In this document: in pieces, positions 24,596-33,468 of the stretch | How positions within the stretch are numbered: position 1 is the first letter of the stretch | How the letters are laid out: each line of letters starts with the position of its first letter | NCBI GenBank assembly: GCA_016868355.1 | Contig: VGHB01000014.1 | Coordinates: 1-64,000, forward strand | DNA: 64,000 bases | Direction: 5' to 3' | Source: Betaproteobacteria bacterium | GTDB taxonomy: Bacteria; Pseudomonadota; Gammaproteobacteria; Burkholderiales; Burkholderiaceae_C | The notes under the pieces: model-generated | What the model saw: only the letters and a program-made list of their open reading frames with translations | Databases searched by the model: none | What the model was told of the DNA's origin: nothing | Made by a program: the position numbers and the translations under genes

Positions 24596-27500
24596 TCAGT
24601 CCCGGGCCAGCACCCCCCGCAGCGCCTGACCAGTAGGTGACCCGCTGCGCACCACCACCTCCGGTGGCCCAGCCACCACCACCTGCCCACCCGCGCTGCC
24701 GCCCTCGGGGCCCAGGTCGATCACCCAATCGGCCTCGGCAATCACATCGAGGTCGTGTTCAATCACCACCACGCTGTGGCCGCCGTTGACCAAACGATGC
24801 AGCACGTGGATGAGCTTTTCCACATCGGCCATGTGTAAACCAACGGTGGGTTCATCCAGCACGTACAAAGTGTGGGGGGCCAGCCCGCGCCGGGCCGCCC
24901 CAAGCGGGCGCCCCCCCTCGGGGGGCTTGGGGGCCAACGGTTCGCCACGCCTCCCGACTTCATCTCGCACCTTGCTCAACTCGGTAACCAACTTGATCCG
25001 CTGCGCTTCGCCGCCAGACAAGGTGGGTGATGGCTGCCCCAGCGTGAGGTAGCCCAGGCCCACATCCTTGAGCAACTGCAAGGGATGGGCAATCGAAGGC
25101 ATTGAGGCGAAGAAGTCCACCGCCTCGTCGACCTCCATGTTCAGCACATCGCCAATGCTCTTACCGCGCCAGGTCACCGCCAGGGTTTCCGGGTTGAAAC
25201 GCTGGCCGTGGCACTGGTCGCAGGGCACCTTCACATCGGGCAGAAAGCTCATCTCAATGGTGCGCATGCCTTGGCCTTCACAAGCCGGGCAGCGCCCTTG
25301 GCCGGTGTTGAAGCTGAAGCGGTTGGCGGCATAGCCGCGCGCCTTGGCTTCGAGGGTTTCGGTGTAGAGCTTGCGAATGGCGTCCCAGAAGCCGATGTAG
25401 GTGGCCGGGCAGGAGCGCGGTGTTTTGCCGATCGGGGTTTGGTCCACCTCGAGCACGCGGTCCACCGCACCCCAACCCTGAAGGCCGCTGCAGCCCTTCC
25501 ACAGCGGATCGCCCTGCCCCTTGTGCGCCACGGCCGCCTGCACATTGGCCAGAAGCACATCTCGGGCCAGGGTGCTCTTGCCGCTGCCGCTCACACCGGT
25601 GACGGCTACCAGGCGTTGCAGGGGTATCCGCACCGAGAGGTTCTGCAGGTTGTGCAGGCGCGCGCCCTGTACCTCGATGGCTGCTTGGCTTGCAGCCACC
25701 GCACGCCGCGCGTGCAGCGGGTGCTTCAGGGGATGGGCCAACAAGCGGCCCGTCACCGAATCGGGTGCAGCGGCCAGATCGGCTGCCGTGCCCTGGGCGA
25801 TCACGCGGCCCCCACGCTTGCCGGCACTGGGCCCGATATCGATCAAGTGATCGGCGCGGCGGATGGTGTCTTCATCATGCTCAACCACCACCAGGGTGTT
25901 GCCCTTGTCACCAAGGCTTGCCAAGGCCTTGAGCAGGATCTGGTTATCGCGCGGGTGCAGGCCGATCGTGGGCTCATCCAGCACATAGCAAACGCCCTGA
26001 AGGTTGCTGCCCAGTTGCGCGGCCAAGCGAATGCGCTGCGCCTCGCCACCGCTGAGCGTAGGCGCGGCGCGGTCCAGGGTAAGGTAGCCCAGGCCAACTT
26101 CCTCGAGGAAGGTTAGGCGGCTGTGGATCTCGGTGATCACGTCGCGGGCGATGTCGGCCTCGCGGCCTTGCAGTTCAAGCTGCTCCACCCAACGGCGGGC
26201 CTGGCTCACGGACCAACGCGCCACCTCAGTGATGGGTTCGCTTTTGAAGGTGACCGCGCGGGCCGTGGCGCTAAGACGTGTGCCCTGGCAGTCGGGGCAG
26301 GCCTCGTCCACCAAGCCTTCCACCTCGGCCTCTTCTGAGGGGAAGTTTTGTTCTCGGCCTCGGTTGTCGTTGTCTCGAACCGAGTCGTCCAGCGCCTTGC
26401 GTTGTTCACGGGTGAGCTTCAGCCCCGTGCCCACGCAGGTGCCGCACCAGCCGTGCTTGCTGTTGTAGCTGAACAGGCGCGGGTCAAGCTCAGCATAGCT
26501 GGTGCCGCAACTGGGGCAGGCCCGCTTGGTGCTGAACACAGTGGTGCCACCGATGGCCGCCGTGCTTTGCCCGTCGGCCATGGCCTCTTGCAAGCCTTTC
26601 AGCGGGTGCAGCAGGTGCATCACACCCTTGCCGACCTCCAAGGTCTTGCTCAACAGGGCCCGCAACTGCGTTTCGTAGGCGGGATCGATCACCAGGTCCC
26701 CCACAGGCAGTTCGAGGGTGTGTTCCTTGAAGCGGTCCAAGCGGGGCCAGGGGTCTACCGGCAGGAAGTCGCCGTCGACACGCAGGTGGCTGTGACCGCG
26801 GGCCTTAGCCCATTTGGCCAGGTCGGTGTACACGCCTTTGCGGTTGACCACCAAGGGCGCCAGCAGGCCCACGTGCTGACCACGGTAATCGCGCAGCAGC
26901 TGCGCGGCGATACTTTCTGCGCTCTGGGGCTTGACGGGAGCACCATCGTGCACGCAATGCTGCAGGCCGAGCTTGACCCACAGCAGGCGCAGGAAGTGCC
27001 AAACCTCGGTGGTGGTGGCCACCGTGCTCTTGCGCCCTCCGCGGGACAAGCGCTGTTCAATCGCCACCGTGGGCGGAATACCGTAGACGGCATCGACCTC
27101 GGGGCGGCCCGCGGGCTGCACGATGCTGCGCGCGTAGGCGTTGAGGCTTTCGAGGTAGCGCCGCTGGCCTTCGTTGAAGAGGATGTCGAAAGCCAAGGTG
27201 GACTTGCCCGAACCACTGACACCGGTGATGACGTTGAACTGCCCGCGGGGGATGTCGACCGACAGGCCCTTGAGGTTGTGTTCTCGGGCGTTGACGATGC
27301 GAATGGCTTGGGCAAGATACTTGCCTTCGAATTCTTCATCGTTACCGGACGAAAAATTGGGGTGAGAGCCAAATTTTTCTGACGAAACACTCGGATCCGA
27401 CCCCAACTTTTCGCGTACGGACACCACGGCGCCCAGGGCCTGGGCATAGTCGCGCAGGGCGGCGGCGGTGTGGGAGCTGGGGTGCAGGGCCACGTCCGCG

Positions 27501-30385
27501 GGGCTGCCCTGACAAACAAGCTCGCCCCCTTCCTCGCCGCCCTCGGGGCCCATGTCGATCAGCCAGTCACTGGCCCGGATCACATCCAGGTTGTGCTCGA
27601 TGAGGACGATGGAGTGGCCCGCATCCAAAAGTTTACGCAGCGCGCGCATCAGCTTGGCGATGTCGTCGAAGTGCAGGCCCGTGGTGGGTTCGTCGAAAAG
27701 GAACAGCACGCCCTTCTTTGCCAAGCGCTGGCTGGGCAAGGACGCCGCTTCGGCCAAAAAGCCCGCCAGCTTCAAGCGCTGGGCTTCACCCCCCGAGAGC
27801 GTGGGCACAGGCTGGCCCAGGCGCATGTAGTCCAGCCCCACATCCACGATAGGCTGCAGCTTGGCCACCACCTCGCGGTCTTGCCGGAACAGCTCCACGG
27901 CTTCGGCCACGGTGAGGTCCAGCACATCGGCCACGCTCAGCTCGCGCGGGCCGCGCAGGATCTTCACCTCGAGGATTTCATTGCGAAAACGCCGGCCGTC
28001 GCAGTCTTGGCAGCGCAGGTACACATCGCTGAGGAACTGCATCTCCACATGCTCAAAGCCCGAGCCGCCGCAACTGGGGCAGCGGCCATCGCCGGCGTTG
28101 AAGCTGAACATGCCGGCGGTGTAACTGCGCTCGCGCGCGGCCGGCGCGTCGGCAAAGAGCTTGCGGATCTCATCAAAGGCGCCGACATAGCTGGCCGGGT
28201 TGGACCGCGCGGTCTTGCCGATCGGGCTTTGGTCGACAAACACCGAATCGGCCAGCCAATCGGCCCCCAGGAGCCGGTCGTGCCGGCCCGGGGTCTCGGT
28301 GGCCTTGCCAAAGTGGCGCGCCAGGGCGGGGTGCAGCACGTCCTGCACCAGGGTGCTCTTACCACTGCCGGACACGCCGGTGACGGTGACCAAGCGCTGT
28401 AGCGGGAATTCAATGCTGAGGTTGCGCAGGTTGTGCTCGCGCGCGCCTTCGAGAATCAGGCGCGGCGTGGATTCATCGACCAAGCGGGTGAAACCGCTGC
28501 CGACGCGTTGCCGAGCCCCCAAGTAGGCGCCGGTGAGGGTGTCGGCCGCCTTGGCCGTTTCGGGTTTGCCATCAAACACGATCTGCCCGCCGCGCTGCCC
28601 AGGGCCCGGTCCCATATCAATGAGGCGGTCGGCGGCCAACATCACAGCCGGGTCGTGTTCCACCACCACCAAGGTGTTGCCCGCGTCTCGCAGGCGGTGC
28701 ATGGCCCGCACGATGCGGTTCATGTCACGCGGGTGCAGCCCGATGCTGGGTTCATCCAGCACGAACAGCGTGTTCACCAGCGAGGTTCCCAGCGCGGTGG
28801 TGAGGTTGATGCGCTGCACCTCGCCGCCGCTCAGGGTGCGGCTTTGCCGGTCCAGCGTCAGGTAGCCCAGGCCCACCTCGCAAAGGTACCTCAGGCGGTT
28901 GCGGACTTCATCGAGCAGCAGCTTGAGCGCATCGTCGAGCATGCTGGTCGGCAAAGTGAGGCCGTCGAAGAAGCGGCGCAGCCGTGCCAGAGGAAGACCC
29001 ATCAGGTCGTGCAAGCTCAGGCCGTCGAAAGATTCCAATTGCTCTTGCGTCCACTGCACACCCGCAGGCATGAAACGGCGGTAGGGCTGTCCGTCGCCCA
29101 AGACGGCGTCGGCATCGGCTTTGCTGCCAATGCGCCACAGCAGCGCTTCGGTCTTCAGGCGCGCTCCGTTACACACGGTGCAGGGGGTGTAGCTGCGGTA
29201 CTTGGACAGCAGCACCCGGATGTGCATCTTGTAGGCCTTGCTCTCCAGGTACTCGAAAAAGCGGCGCACGCCGTACCACTGCTTGTTCCACTGGCCCTTC
29301 CAGTCAGGGTCTCCTTCGATCACCCAATGACGGTGCGCCTCAGACAGCTGCAACCAGGCGGTATCGCGCGGGATGCCGTGGGTACCGGCGTGGCGCATCA
29401 GGTCGTCCTGGCATTCGGCCCAGGCCGGCGTCTGAATGGGCTTGATGGCGCCGTTGCGCAGGGTTTTGCGCCCATCAGGGATCACCAGCCCCCAGTCCAC
29501 GCCGATCACCCGCCCAAAGCCGCGGCAGGTTTCGCAAGCGCCGAATGCAGAGTTGAAGCTGAACAGGGCGGGCTGCGGATCGGCGTATCGGATGTCGCTT
29601 TCGGGGCAGTGCAGGCCGGTGGAGTAGCGCCAGACCATGGGCAAGGCAGGCGCGGGGTCCTGCGCTTGTGGTGCCTGGCTGCTGGGCTCGGTAAGCACAT
29701 GCACATTCAGCCGGCCTGACCCGCGTTTGAGGCACAGCTCAATGGCCTCCATCAATCGCACGCGCTCGGCGGAAGAGGCCCGGAAGCGGTCGGCCACCAC
29801 CTCCAGCACCTTGCGGTCTTCTTCGATGCGTTCGGCTTGTACACGGGTAAAGCCGCTGGCCGCCAGCCACTCGTCTTGCTGCTGGGCCGAGGTGTTGGCC
29901 GGCAACACCGCCGGGAAGGTGAACACCAGGCGCGGGTCCCCCGCGTGTGCGGCGCGCTGCAGCAAATCCTGCGCGATGGTTTCAGGTGTGTCGTGCCGAA
30001 CCAGTAGGCCGGTGGCTCGGTCGACCAGCTGCGCCGCCCGCGCGAAGAGCAGCTTCAGATGGTCGTTGATCTCGGTCATGGTACCCACCGTGGAACGGCT
30101 GGTGCGCACCGGATTTGTCTGGTCAATGGCGATGGCCGGTGGCACGCCGTCCACCCGGTCCACCGCGGGGCGGTCCATGCGGTCGAGGAACTGGCGCGCG
30201 TAGGCGCTGAAGGTTTCCACGTAGCGCCGTTGGCCCTCGGCGTAGAGGGTGTCAAAGACCAGGCTGCTCTTGCCGCTGCCGCTGGGGCCGGTGACCACCG
30301 TCATCTCGCCGGTGCGGATGTCGAGGTCGAGGTTTTTGAGGTTGTGTTGGCGGGCGCCGCGGATGTGGATGAGGCCAGAGGTCAT
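24596..30385 (-). CDS. uvrA: double-length UvrA (two complete UvrA units in one protein)
   Basis: This is a 1929-residue protein made of two UvrA-like units, roughly 1-985 and 1020-1929, against about 950 for an ordinary UvrA. There are four Walker A motifs: GPSGSGKSS near 34, then GVSGSGKST near 673, 1060 and 1599. There are four LSGGE signatures, near 518, 862, 1444 and 1790. Each unit has zinc-module cysteines: CPSCGGSG with CQDCDGRRF in unit one, CPACEGQG with CDQCHGQRF in unit two. UvrA is a dimer that recognises DNA damage, so this may be a covalent dimer. A tandem 11-residue repeat lies between the units. It may be a second UvrA beside a normal one elsewhere. Confidence 0.9.
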   Translation of the reverse strand: MTSGLIHIRGARQHNLKNLDLDIRTGEMTVVTGPSGSGKSSLVFDTLYAEGQRRYVETFSAYARQFLDRMDRPAVDRVDGVPPAIAIDQTNPVRTSRSTVGTMTEINDHLKLLFARAAQLVDRATGLLVRHDTPETIAQDLLQRAAHAGDPRLVFTFPAVLPANTSAQQQDEWLAASGFTRVQAERIEEDRKVLEVVADRFRASSAERVRLMEAIELCLKRGSGRLNVHVLTEPSSQAPQAQDPAPALPMVWRYSTGLHCPESDIRYADPQPALFSFNSAFGACETCRGFGRVIGVDWGLVIPDGRKTLRNGAIKPIQTPAWAECQDDLMRHAGTHGIPRDTAWLQLSEAHRHWVIEGDPDWKGQWNKQWYGVRRFFEYLESKAYKMHIRVLLSKYRSYTPCTVCNGARLKTEALLWRIGSKADADAVLGDGQPYRRFMPAGVQWTQEQLESFDGLSLHDLMGLPLARLRRFFDGLTLPTSMLDDALKLLLDEVRNRLRYLCEVGLGYLTLDRQSRTLSGGEVQRINLTTALGTSLVNTLFVLDEPSIGLHPRDMNRIVRAMHRLRDAGNTLVVVEHDPAVMLAADRLIDMGPGPGQRGGQIVFDGKPETAKAADTLTGAYLGARQRVGSGFTRLVDESTPRLILEGAREHNLRNLSIEFPLQRLVTVTGVSGSGKSTLVQDVLHPALARHFGKATETPGRHDRLLGADWLADSVFVDQSPIGKTARSNPASYVGAFDEIRKLFADAPAARERSYTAGMFSFNAGDGRCPSCGGSGFEHVEMQFLSDVYLRCQDCDGRRFRNEILEVKILRGPRELSVADVLDLTVAEAVELFRQDREVVAKLQPIVDVGLDYMRLGQPVPTLSGGEAQRLKLAGFLAEAASLPSQRLAKKGVLFLFDEPTTGLHFDDIAKLMRALRKLLDAGHSIVLIEHNLDVIRASDWLIDMGPEGGEEGGELVCQGSPADVALHPSSHTAAALRDYAQALGAVVSVREKLGSDPSVSSEKFGSHPNFSSGNDEEFEGKYLAQAIRIVNAREHNLKGLSVDIPRGQFNVITGVSGSGKSTLAFDILFNEGQRRYLESLNAYARSIVQPAGRPEVDAVYGIPPTVAIEQRLSRGGRKSTVATTTEVWHFLRLLWVKLGLQHCVHDGAPVKPQSAESIAAQLLRDYRGQHVGLLAPLVVNRKGVYTDLAKWAKARGHSHLRVDGDFLPVDPWPRLDRFKEHTLELPVGDLVIDPAYETQLRALLSKTLEVGKGVMHLLHPLKGLQEAMADGQSTAAIGGTTVFSTKRACPSCGTSYAELDPRLFSYNSKHGWCGTCVGTGLKLTREQRKALDDSVRDNDNRGREQNFPSEEAEVEGLVDEACPDCQGTRLSATARAVTFKSEPITEVARWSVSQARRWVEQLELQGREADIARDVITEIHSRLTFLEEVGLGYLTLDRAAPTLSGGEAQRIRLAAQLGSNLQGVCYVLDEPTIGLHPRDNQILLKALASLGDKGNTLVVVEHDEDTIRRADHLIDIGPSAGKRGGRVIAQGTAADLAAAPDSVTGRLLAHPLKHPLHARRAVAASQAAIEVQGARLHNLQNLSVRIPLQRLVAVTGVSGSGKSTLARDVLLANVQAAVAHKGQGDPLWKGCSGLQGWGAVDRVLEVDQTPIGKTPRSCPATYIGFWDAIRKLYTETLEAKARGYAANRFSFNTGQGRCPACEGQGMRTIEMSFLPDVKVPCDQCHGQRFNPETLAVTWRGKSIGDVLNMEVDEAVDFFASMPSIAHPLQLLKDVGLGYLTLGQPSPTLSGGEAQRIKLVTELSKVRDEVGRRGEPLAPKPPEGGRPLGAARRGLAPHTLYVLDEPTVGLHMADVEKLIHVLHRLVNGGHSVVVIEHDLDVIAEADWVIDLGPEGGSAGGQVVVAGPPEVVVRSGSPTGQALRGVLARD
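27350..27413. repeat. REP-like palindrome inside the uvrA linker
   Basis: Two 21-base arms, 27350-27370 (CGAAAAATTGGGGTGAGAGCC) and 27393-27413, are imperfect inverted repeats sharing GAAAAxTTGGGGT and xGAxCC. They sit exactly between the two UvrA units. On the coding strand they also form a direct repeat of 33 bases, translated as [11 protein letters not shown] then [11 protein letters not shown]. The frame stays open. Confidence 0.7.
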
Positions 30386-30874
30386 GGGGCGTTGGGGTCA
30401 CCAGTGAGAAGGCCTCAACCTACCCACAGGAGAGTACGGGTTGCAAGCCGAATCCTCCAGTGTGCTTCAAGCCGCATGCCCTTGTGGCAGCCTTTAAGTG
30501 TCGCAGCGGCCCGCGCTGACCACGGAGCCCAGCTTGTAAATACGCGCTCACTCACACCAGAAGGCGCGGTCTTGCGGGGTGGCCGAGCACAGCGACGCGG
30601 TCTTGGTGGCCATCTGGCAGGCCGCGCCGCAGTCGCTTAAGCTGCGGCTTCGCCCAGCCCAGCAGGCCACCGCCCGCTTCGGCCTGGTGACTTTGGCCGA
30701 TCGCACCGAGCACCCGGCGCTGGCGGTGGTGCGCCCGGTGATGCAAGACCGCTTGCGCGACAGCCCGCCGCTCGAACGCAGACCCCTGGACAGGCCCTTG
30801 TGGAACACCCCGGGGCTGGGGGCGTTGAGCATCCTCCACAATCCCGCTGTTTGTAAAGACAACAGGAGAGCACC
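30386..30874 (+). pseudogene. gene-poor gap with a possible LysR-type regulator remnant
   Basis: This 489-bp stretch upstream of the Bug receptor has no intact gene. One frame at about 30555-30815 reads CGVAEHSDAVLVAIWQAAPQ, then RFGLVTLADRTEHPALAVV. That resembles the last part of a LysR-type effector domain, in the layout SDAVxxA...FGLVTxxxRxxxPA. It has no start, no helix-turn-helix and no proper end, so at most it is a relic. LysR regulators often flank Bug genes. The 30386-30540 part holds nothing I recognise. Confidence 0.3.
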
Positions 30875-31858
30875 TTGCGTTCAACCCTTCGACGGTCCGT
30901 GTTGACGGCCCTGGCCGCATCAGCACTTGCAATCCCCTACACCTGCGCCTGGGCCCAGGCCTGGCCCAACAAGCCAGTGACCATCGTGGTGCCCTTCCCG
31001 CCGGGCGGCGGGACCGACGCATTTGCGCGCCCCCTGTTTGCGGTCATGGCCAAGAACTCGGGCAAGCAGTTCCTCATCGACAACAAGGGTGGCGCAGGTG
31101 GCACCTTGGGCGCCGGCATCGCCTCACGGGCTGCGCCTGACGGCTACACCTTCTTCATGGGGGCGGTGCACCATGCAATTGCGCCGTCGATGTACCCCAA
31201 GCTCGACTACAACATCGAGGCCGACTTCATTCCGGTGGGCCTGGTTTCCAGCGTGCCGCAGGTGGTGGTGGTGAACCCGGCCAAGGTGCAAGCCAACACC
31301 CTGCCCGAGTTCCTGGCCTTCGCCCGGGCCAACCCCGGCAAGCTGAACTACGGCTCTGCGGGCAACGGCACCTCGCACCACCTGGCCGGCGAGCTCTTCA
31401 AGCTGCAGAGCAAAACCTTCATCACCCACATCCCGTATCGCGGCGCCGGCCCGGCGCTGCAAGACCTGATCGCCGGACAGGTGGACGTGATGTTCGACGG
31501 CCTGGGCTCCAGCGCTGCACACATCAGGGGCGGCCGCATCAAGGCCCTGGCGGTGGCCTCCGACAAGGCCGCTCCGGGCTTCCCCAATGTGCCCGCAGCC
31601 AAGGACGGCGGCTTGCCCAAGTACCAAGTGGCCACCTGGTACGGCATTTGGGCACCAAAGGGAACGCCAGCCGACGTGATTGGCGCAATGCAGGCAGAAA
31701 TGCGCAAGGCGCTGGAGTCGGCGGAGCTGCGCAGCACTTGGACAGGCTTGGGCACTGAAACGCCAAACCTATATGGCGAAGCCTTCGGGCGCTTCGTCTC
31801 TGATGAAATCAAACGCTGGGCAGAAGTGGTCAAGGCCTCGGGCGCCAAGCTCGACTGA
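30875..31858 (+). CDS. Bug-family tripartite tricarboxylate transporter receptor
   Basis: This is a 327-residue periplasmic binding protein with a signal peptide (SVLTALAASALAIPYTCAWA). Bug-family blocks are WPNKPVTIVVPFPPGGGTD, LIDNKGGAGGTLGAGIAS, THIPYRGAGPALQDLIAGQ and YGIWAPKGTPADV. It starts at TTG (30875) with a GGAG site eight bases upstream; no ATG fits. The malonyl-CoA synthetase gene follows 37 bp later on the same strand. That suggests the ligand is malonate or another small dicarboxylate, an inference from linkage. No TctA/TctB membrane genes are present. Confidence 0.85.
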   Translation: MRSTLRRSVLTALAASALAIPYTCAWAQAWPNKPVTIVVPFPPGGGTDAFARPLFAVMAKNSGKQFLIDNKGGAGGTLGAGIASRAAPDGYTFFMGAVHHAIAPSMYPKLDYNIEADFIPVGLVSSVPQVVVVNPAKVQANTLPEFLAFARANPGKLNYGSAGNGTSHHLAGELFKLQSKTFITHIPYRGAGPALQDLIAGQVDVMFDGLGSSAAHIRGGRIKALAVASDKAAPGFPNVPAAKDGGLPKYQVATWYGIWAPKGTPADVIGAMQAEMRKALESAELRSTWTGLGTETPNLYGEAFGRFVSDEIKRWAEVVKASGAKLD

Positions 31859-31895
31859 GACCCCGGCGCGCTTGAACACGGCGCCTCTTGATCCC

Positions 31896-33446
31896 ATGAA
31901 CCAGCACAACCTCTACGCCGCACTGCGCGCGGGTTTTCCCGCCGACCTCAATTCGGTGGCAGTGGAAACCGCAGATGCGCCCTTGGGTCAGGACCATGCG
32001 CCGCTGCACTACACCTGGGGCGACCTGGACCGCGCCAGCGCCCGCATCGCCAACCTGCTGGGTTTTCTGGCACTGCCCACGCAGTCGCGCATCGCGGTAC
32101 AAGTGGACAAGAGCGTCGAAAACCTGATCCTGTACCTGGCCGTGCTGCGCGCCGGCCACGTGTACCTGCCCCTGAATAACGCCTACCAAGTTGCGGAGAT
32201 CGAGTACTTCATCGGCAACGCCGAACCAGCCGTGGTGGTGTGCTCGCCGAAGAACTTCGGTTGGGTGAGCAAGGTGGCCTTCCTCAAGGGCACCCGGCAT
32301 GTGTTCACCCTGGGCGACGACCGCAGCGGCACGCTGCTGGAGCGTGCGGCGCCCCACTCAGATGAACACACGGTGGTGCCACGTTTAGCCGATGATCTGG
32401 CAGCCATCCTGTACACCAGTGGCACCACGGGACGCAGCAAAGGGGCAATGCTCACGCACGGCAACCTGCTGAGCAATGCACAGGTGCTGCAGCGCTACTG
32501 GGGCTGGAATTCCACCGATGTGTTGGTGCATGCCCTGCCCGTCTTCCATGTGCACGGGCTGTTCGTGGCCTGCCACGGTGCGCTGCTCAATGGCTCGAAG
32601 ATGATCTGGTTCTCGCGCTTTGACCCTAAGGGCACCATCGCACGGCTTCAGGAGGCCACTGTCTTCATGGGCGTACCTACCCTGTATGTGCGCATGCTGG
32701 GTGAGGCGGCGCTGACCCCGTCGGGCTGCTCGAAGATGCGCCTGTTCATCAGCGGCTCGGCGCCGTTGTTGACCGAAACCTTCCGGGCCTGGAAGGCCCG
32801 CACCGGGCACACCATCTTGGAGCGCTACGGCATGAGCGAAACCGTCATGCTGACCTCCAACCCCTACGCGGCCCAAGACGGCGACCGCGTGGGCGGCACC
32901 GTTGGCTTTGCGTTGCCAGGCGTAGGTGTGCGGGTGCGCGATGACAAAGGCTGTGAATGCCCGCGCGGCGAGATTGGCAGCATCGAAGTGCGCGGCCCCA
33001 ATGTATTTGCCGGCTACTGGGGCATGCCGGAAAAAACCCGGGAAGAGTTCACCGCCGACGGCTGGTTCAAGACCGGCGATGTGGGGGTGATGGACTCCTC
33101 AGGGCGCGTGACCATCGTGGGTCGCAGCAAAGACCTGATCATCAGCGGTGGCTACAACGTCTACCCGGCCGAAATCGAGGGCGTGATCAACGAGATGAGC
33201 GGCGTGGCTGAAAGCGCCGTCGTTGGCGTTCCCCACCCCGATTTCGGTGAAGCGGTGGTGGCGGTGGTCATTCCGACGGCAGGGGTGAGCCTCAACCCTG
33301 AATCCATCATCTCCACACTGAAGGCGCGGATCGCTAATTTCAAGGTGCCCAAGCGGGTCTTCGTGCAGAGCGAACTGCCGCGCAACACCATGGGCAAGGT
33401 TCAGAAGAATCTGCTGCGCGACACACACAAGGGCTTGTTTGCCTGA
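31896..33446 (+). CDS. malonyl-CoA synthetase (MatB-like acyl-CoA ligase)
   Basis: This is a 516-residue ANL-superfamily ligase. The AMP-binding P-loop is AILYTSGTTGRSKGAMLTHGN near residue 168. Further core motifs are ERYGMSETVMLTSNP near 308, GWFKTGDVGVMD near 388 and GRSKDLIISGGYNVYPAEIE near 408. The C-terminal catalytic Lys lies in PRNTMGKVQKN. The N-terminus (MNQHNLYAAL) and overall layout match MatB, which activates malonate or methylmalonate to the CoA ester. Linkage to the Bug receptor supports malonate uptake and use. No malonyl-CoA decarboxylase (MatA) is seen. Confidence 0.82.
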   Translation: MNQHNLYAALRAGFPADLNSVAVETADAPLGQDHAPLHYTWGDLDRASARIANLLGFLALPTQSRIAVQVDKSVENLILYLAVLRAGHVYLPLNNAYQVAEIEYFIGNAEPAVVVCSPKNFGWVSKVAFLKGTRHVFTLGDDRSGTLLERAAPHSDEHTVVPRLADDLAAILYTSGTTGRSKGAMLTHGNLLSNAQVLQRYWGWNSTDVLVHALPVFHVHGLFVACHGALLNGSKMIWFSRFDPKGTIARLQEATVFMGVPTLYVRMLGEAALTPSGCSKMRLFISGSAPLLTETFRAWKARTGHTILERYGMSETVMLTSNPYAAQDGDRVGGTVGFALPGVGVRVRDDKGCECPRGEIGSIEVRGPNVFAGYWGMPEKTREEFTADGWFKTGDVGVMDSSGRVTIVGRSKDLIISGGYNVYPAEIEGVINEMSGVAESAVVGVPHPDFGEAVVAVVIPTAGVSLNPESIISTLKARIANFKVPKRVFVQSELPRNTMGKVQKNLLRDTHKGLFA

Positions 33447-33460
33447 GGGCTGCGGCCCTC
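33445..33460. terminator. short hairpin between convergent genes
   Basis: GAGGGC and GCCCTC pair around a four-base loop directly at the matB-like stop codon. No T-run follows in either direction, so any terminator role is weak. Confidence 0.25.
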
Positions 33461-33468
33461 CTGCACCA

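Noticed and set aside
25208-29719. Several long plus-strand frames opposite uvrA
   Set aside because: They lie antisense to a gene with all expected motifs, are His/Gln/Ala rich as expected from GC-rich antisense codons, and show no family motif.
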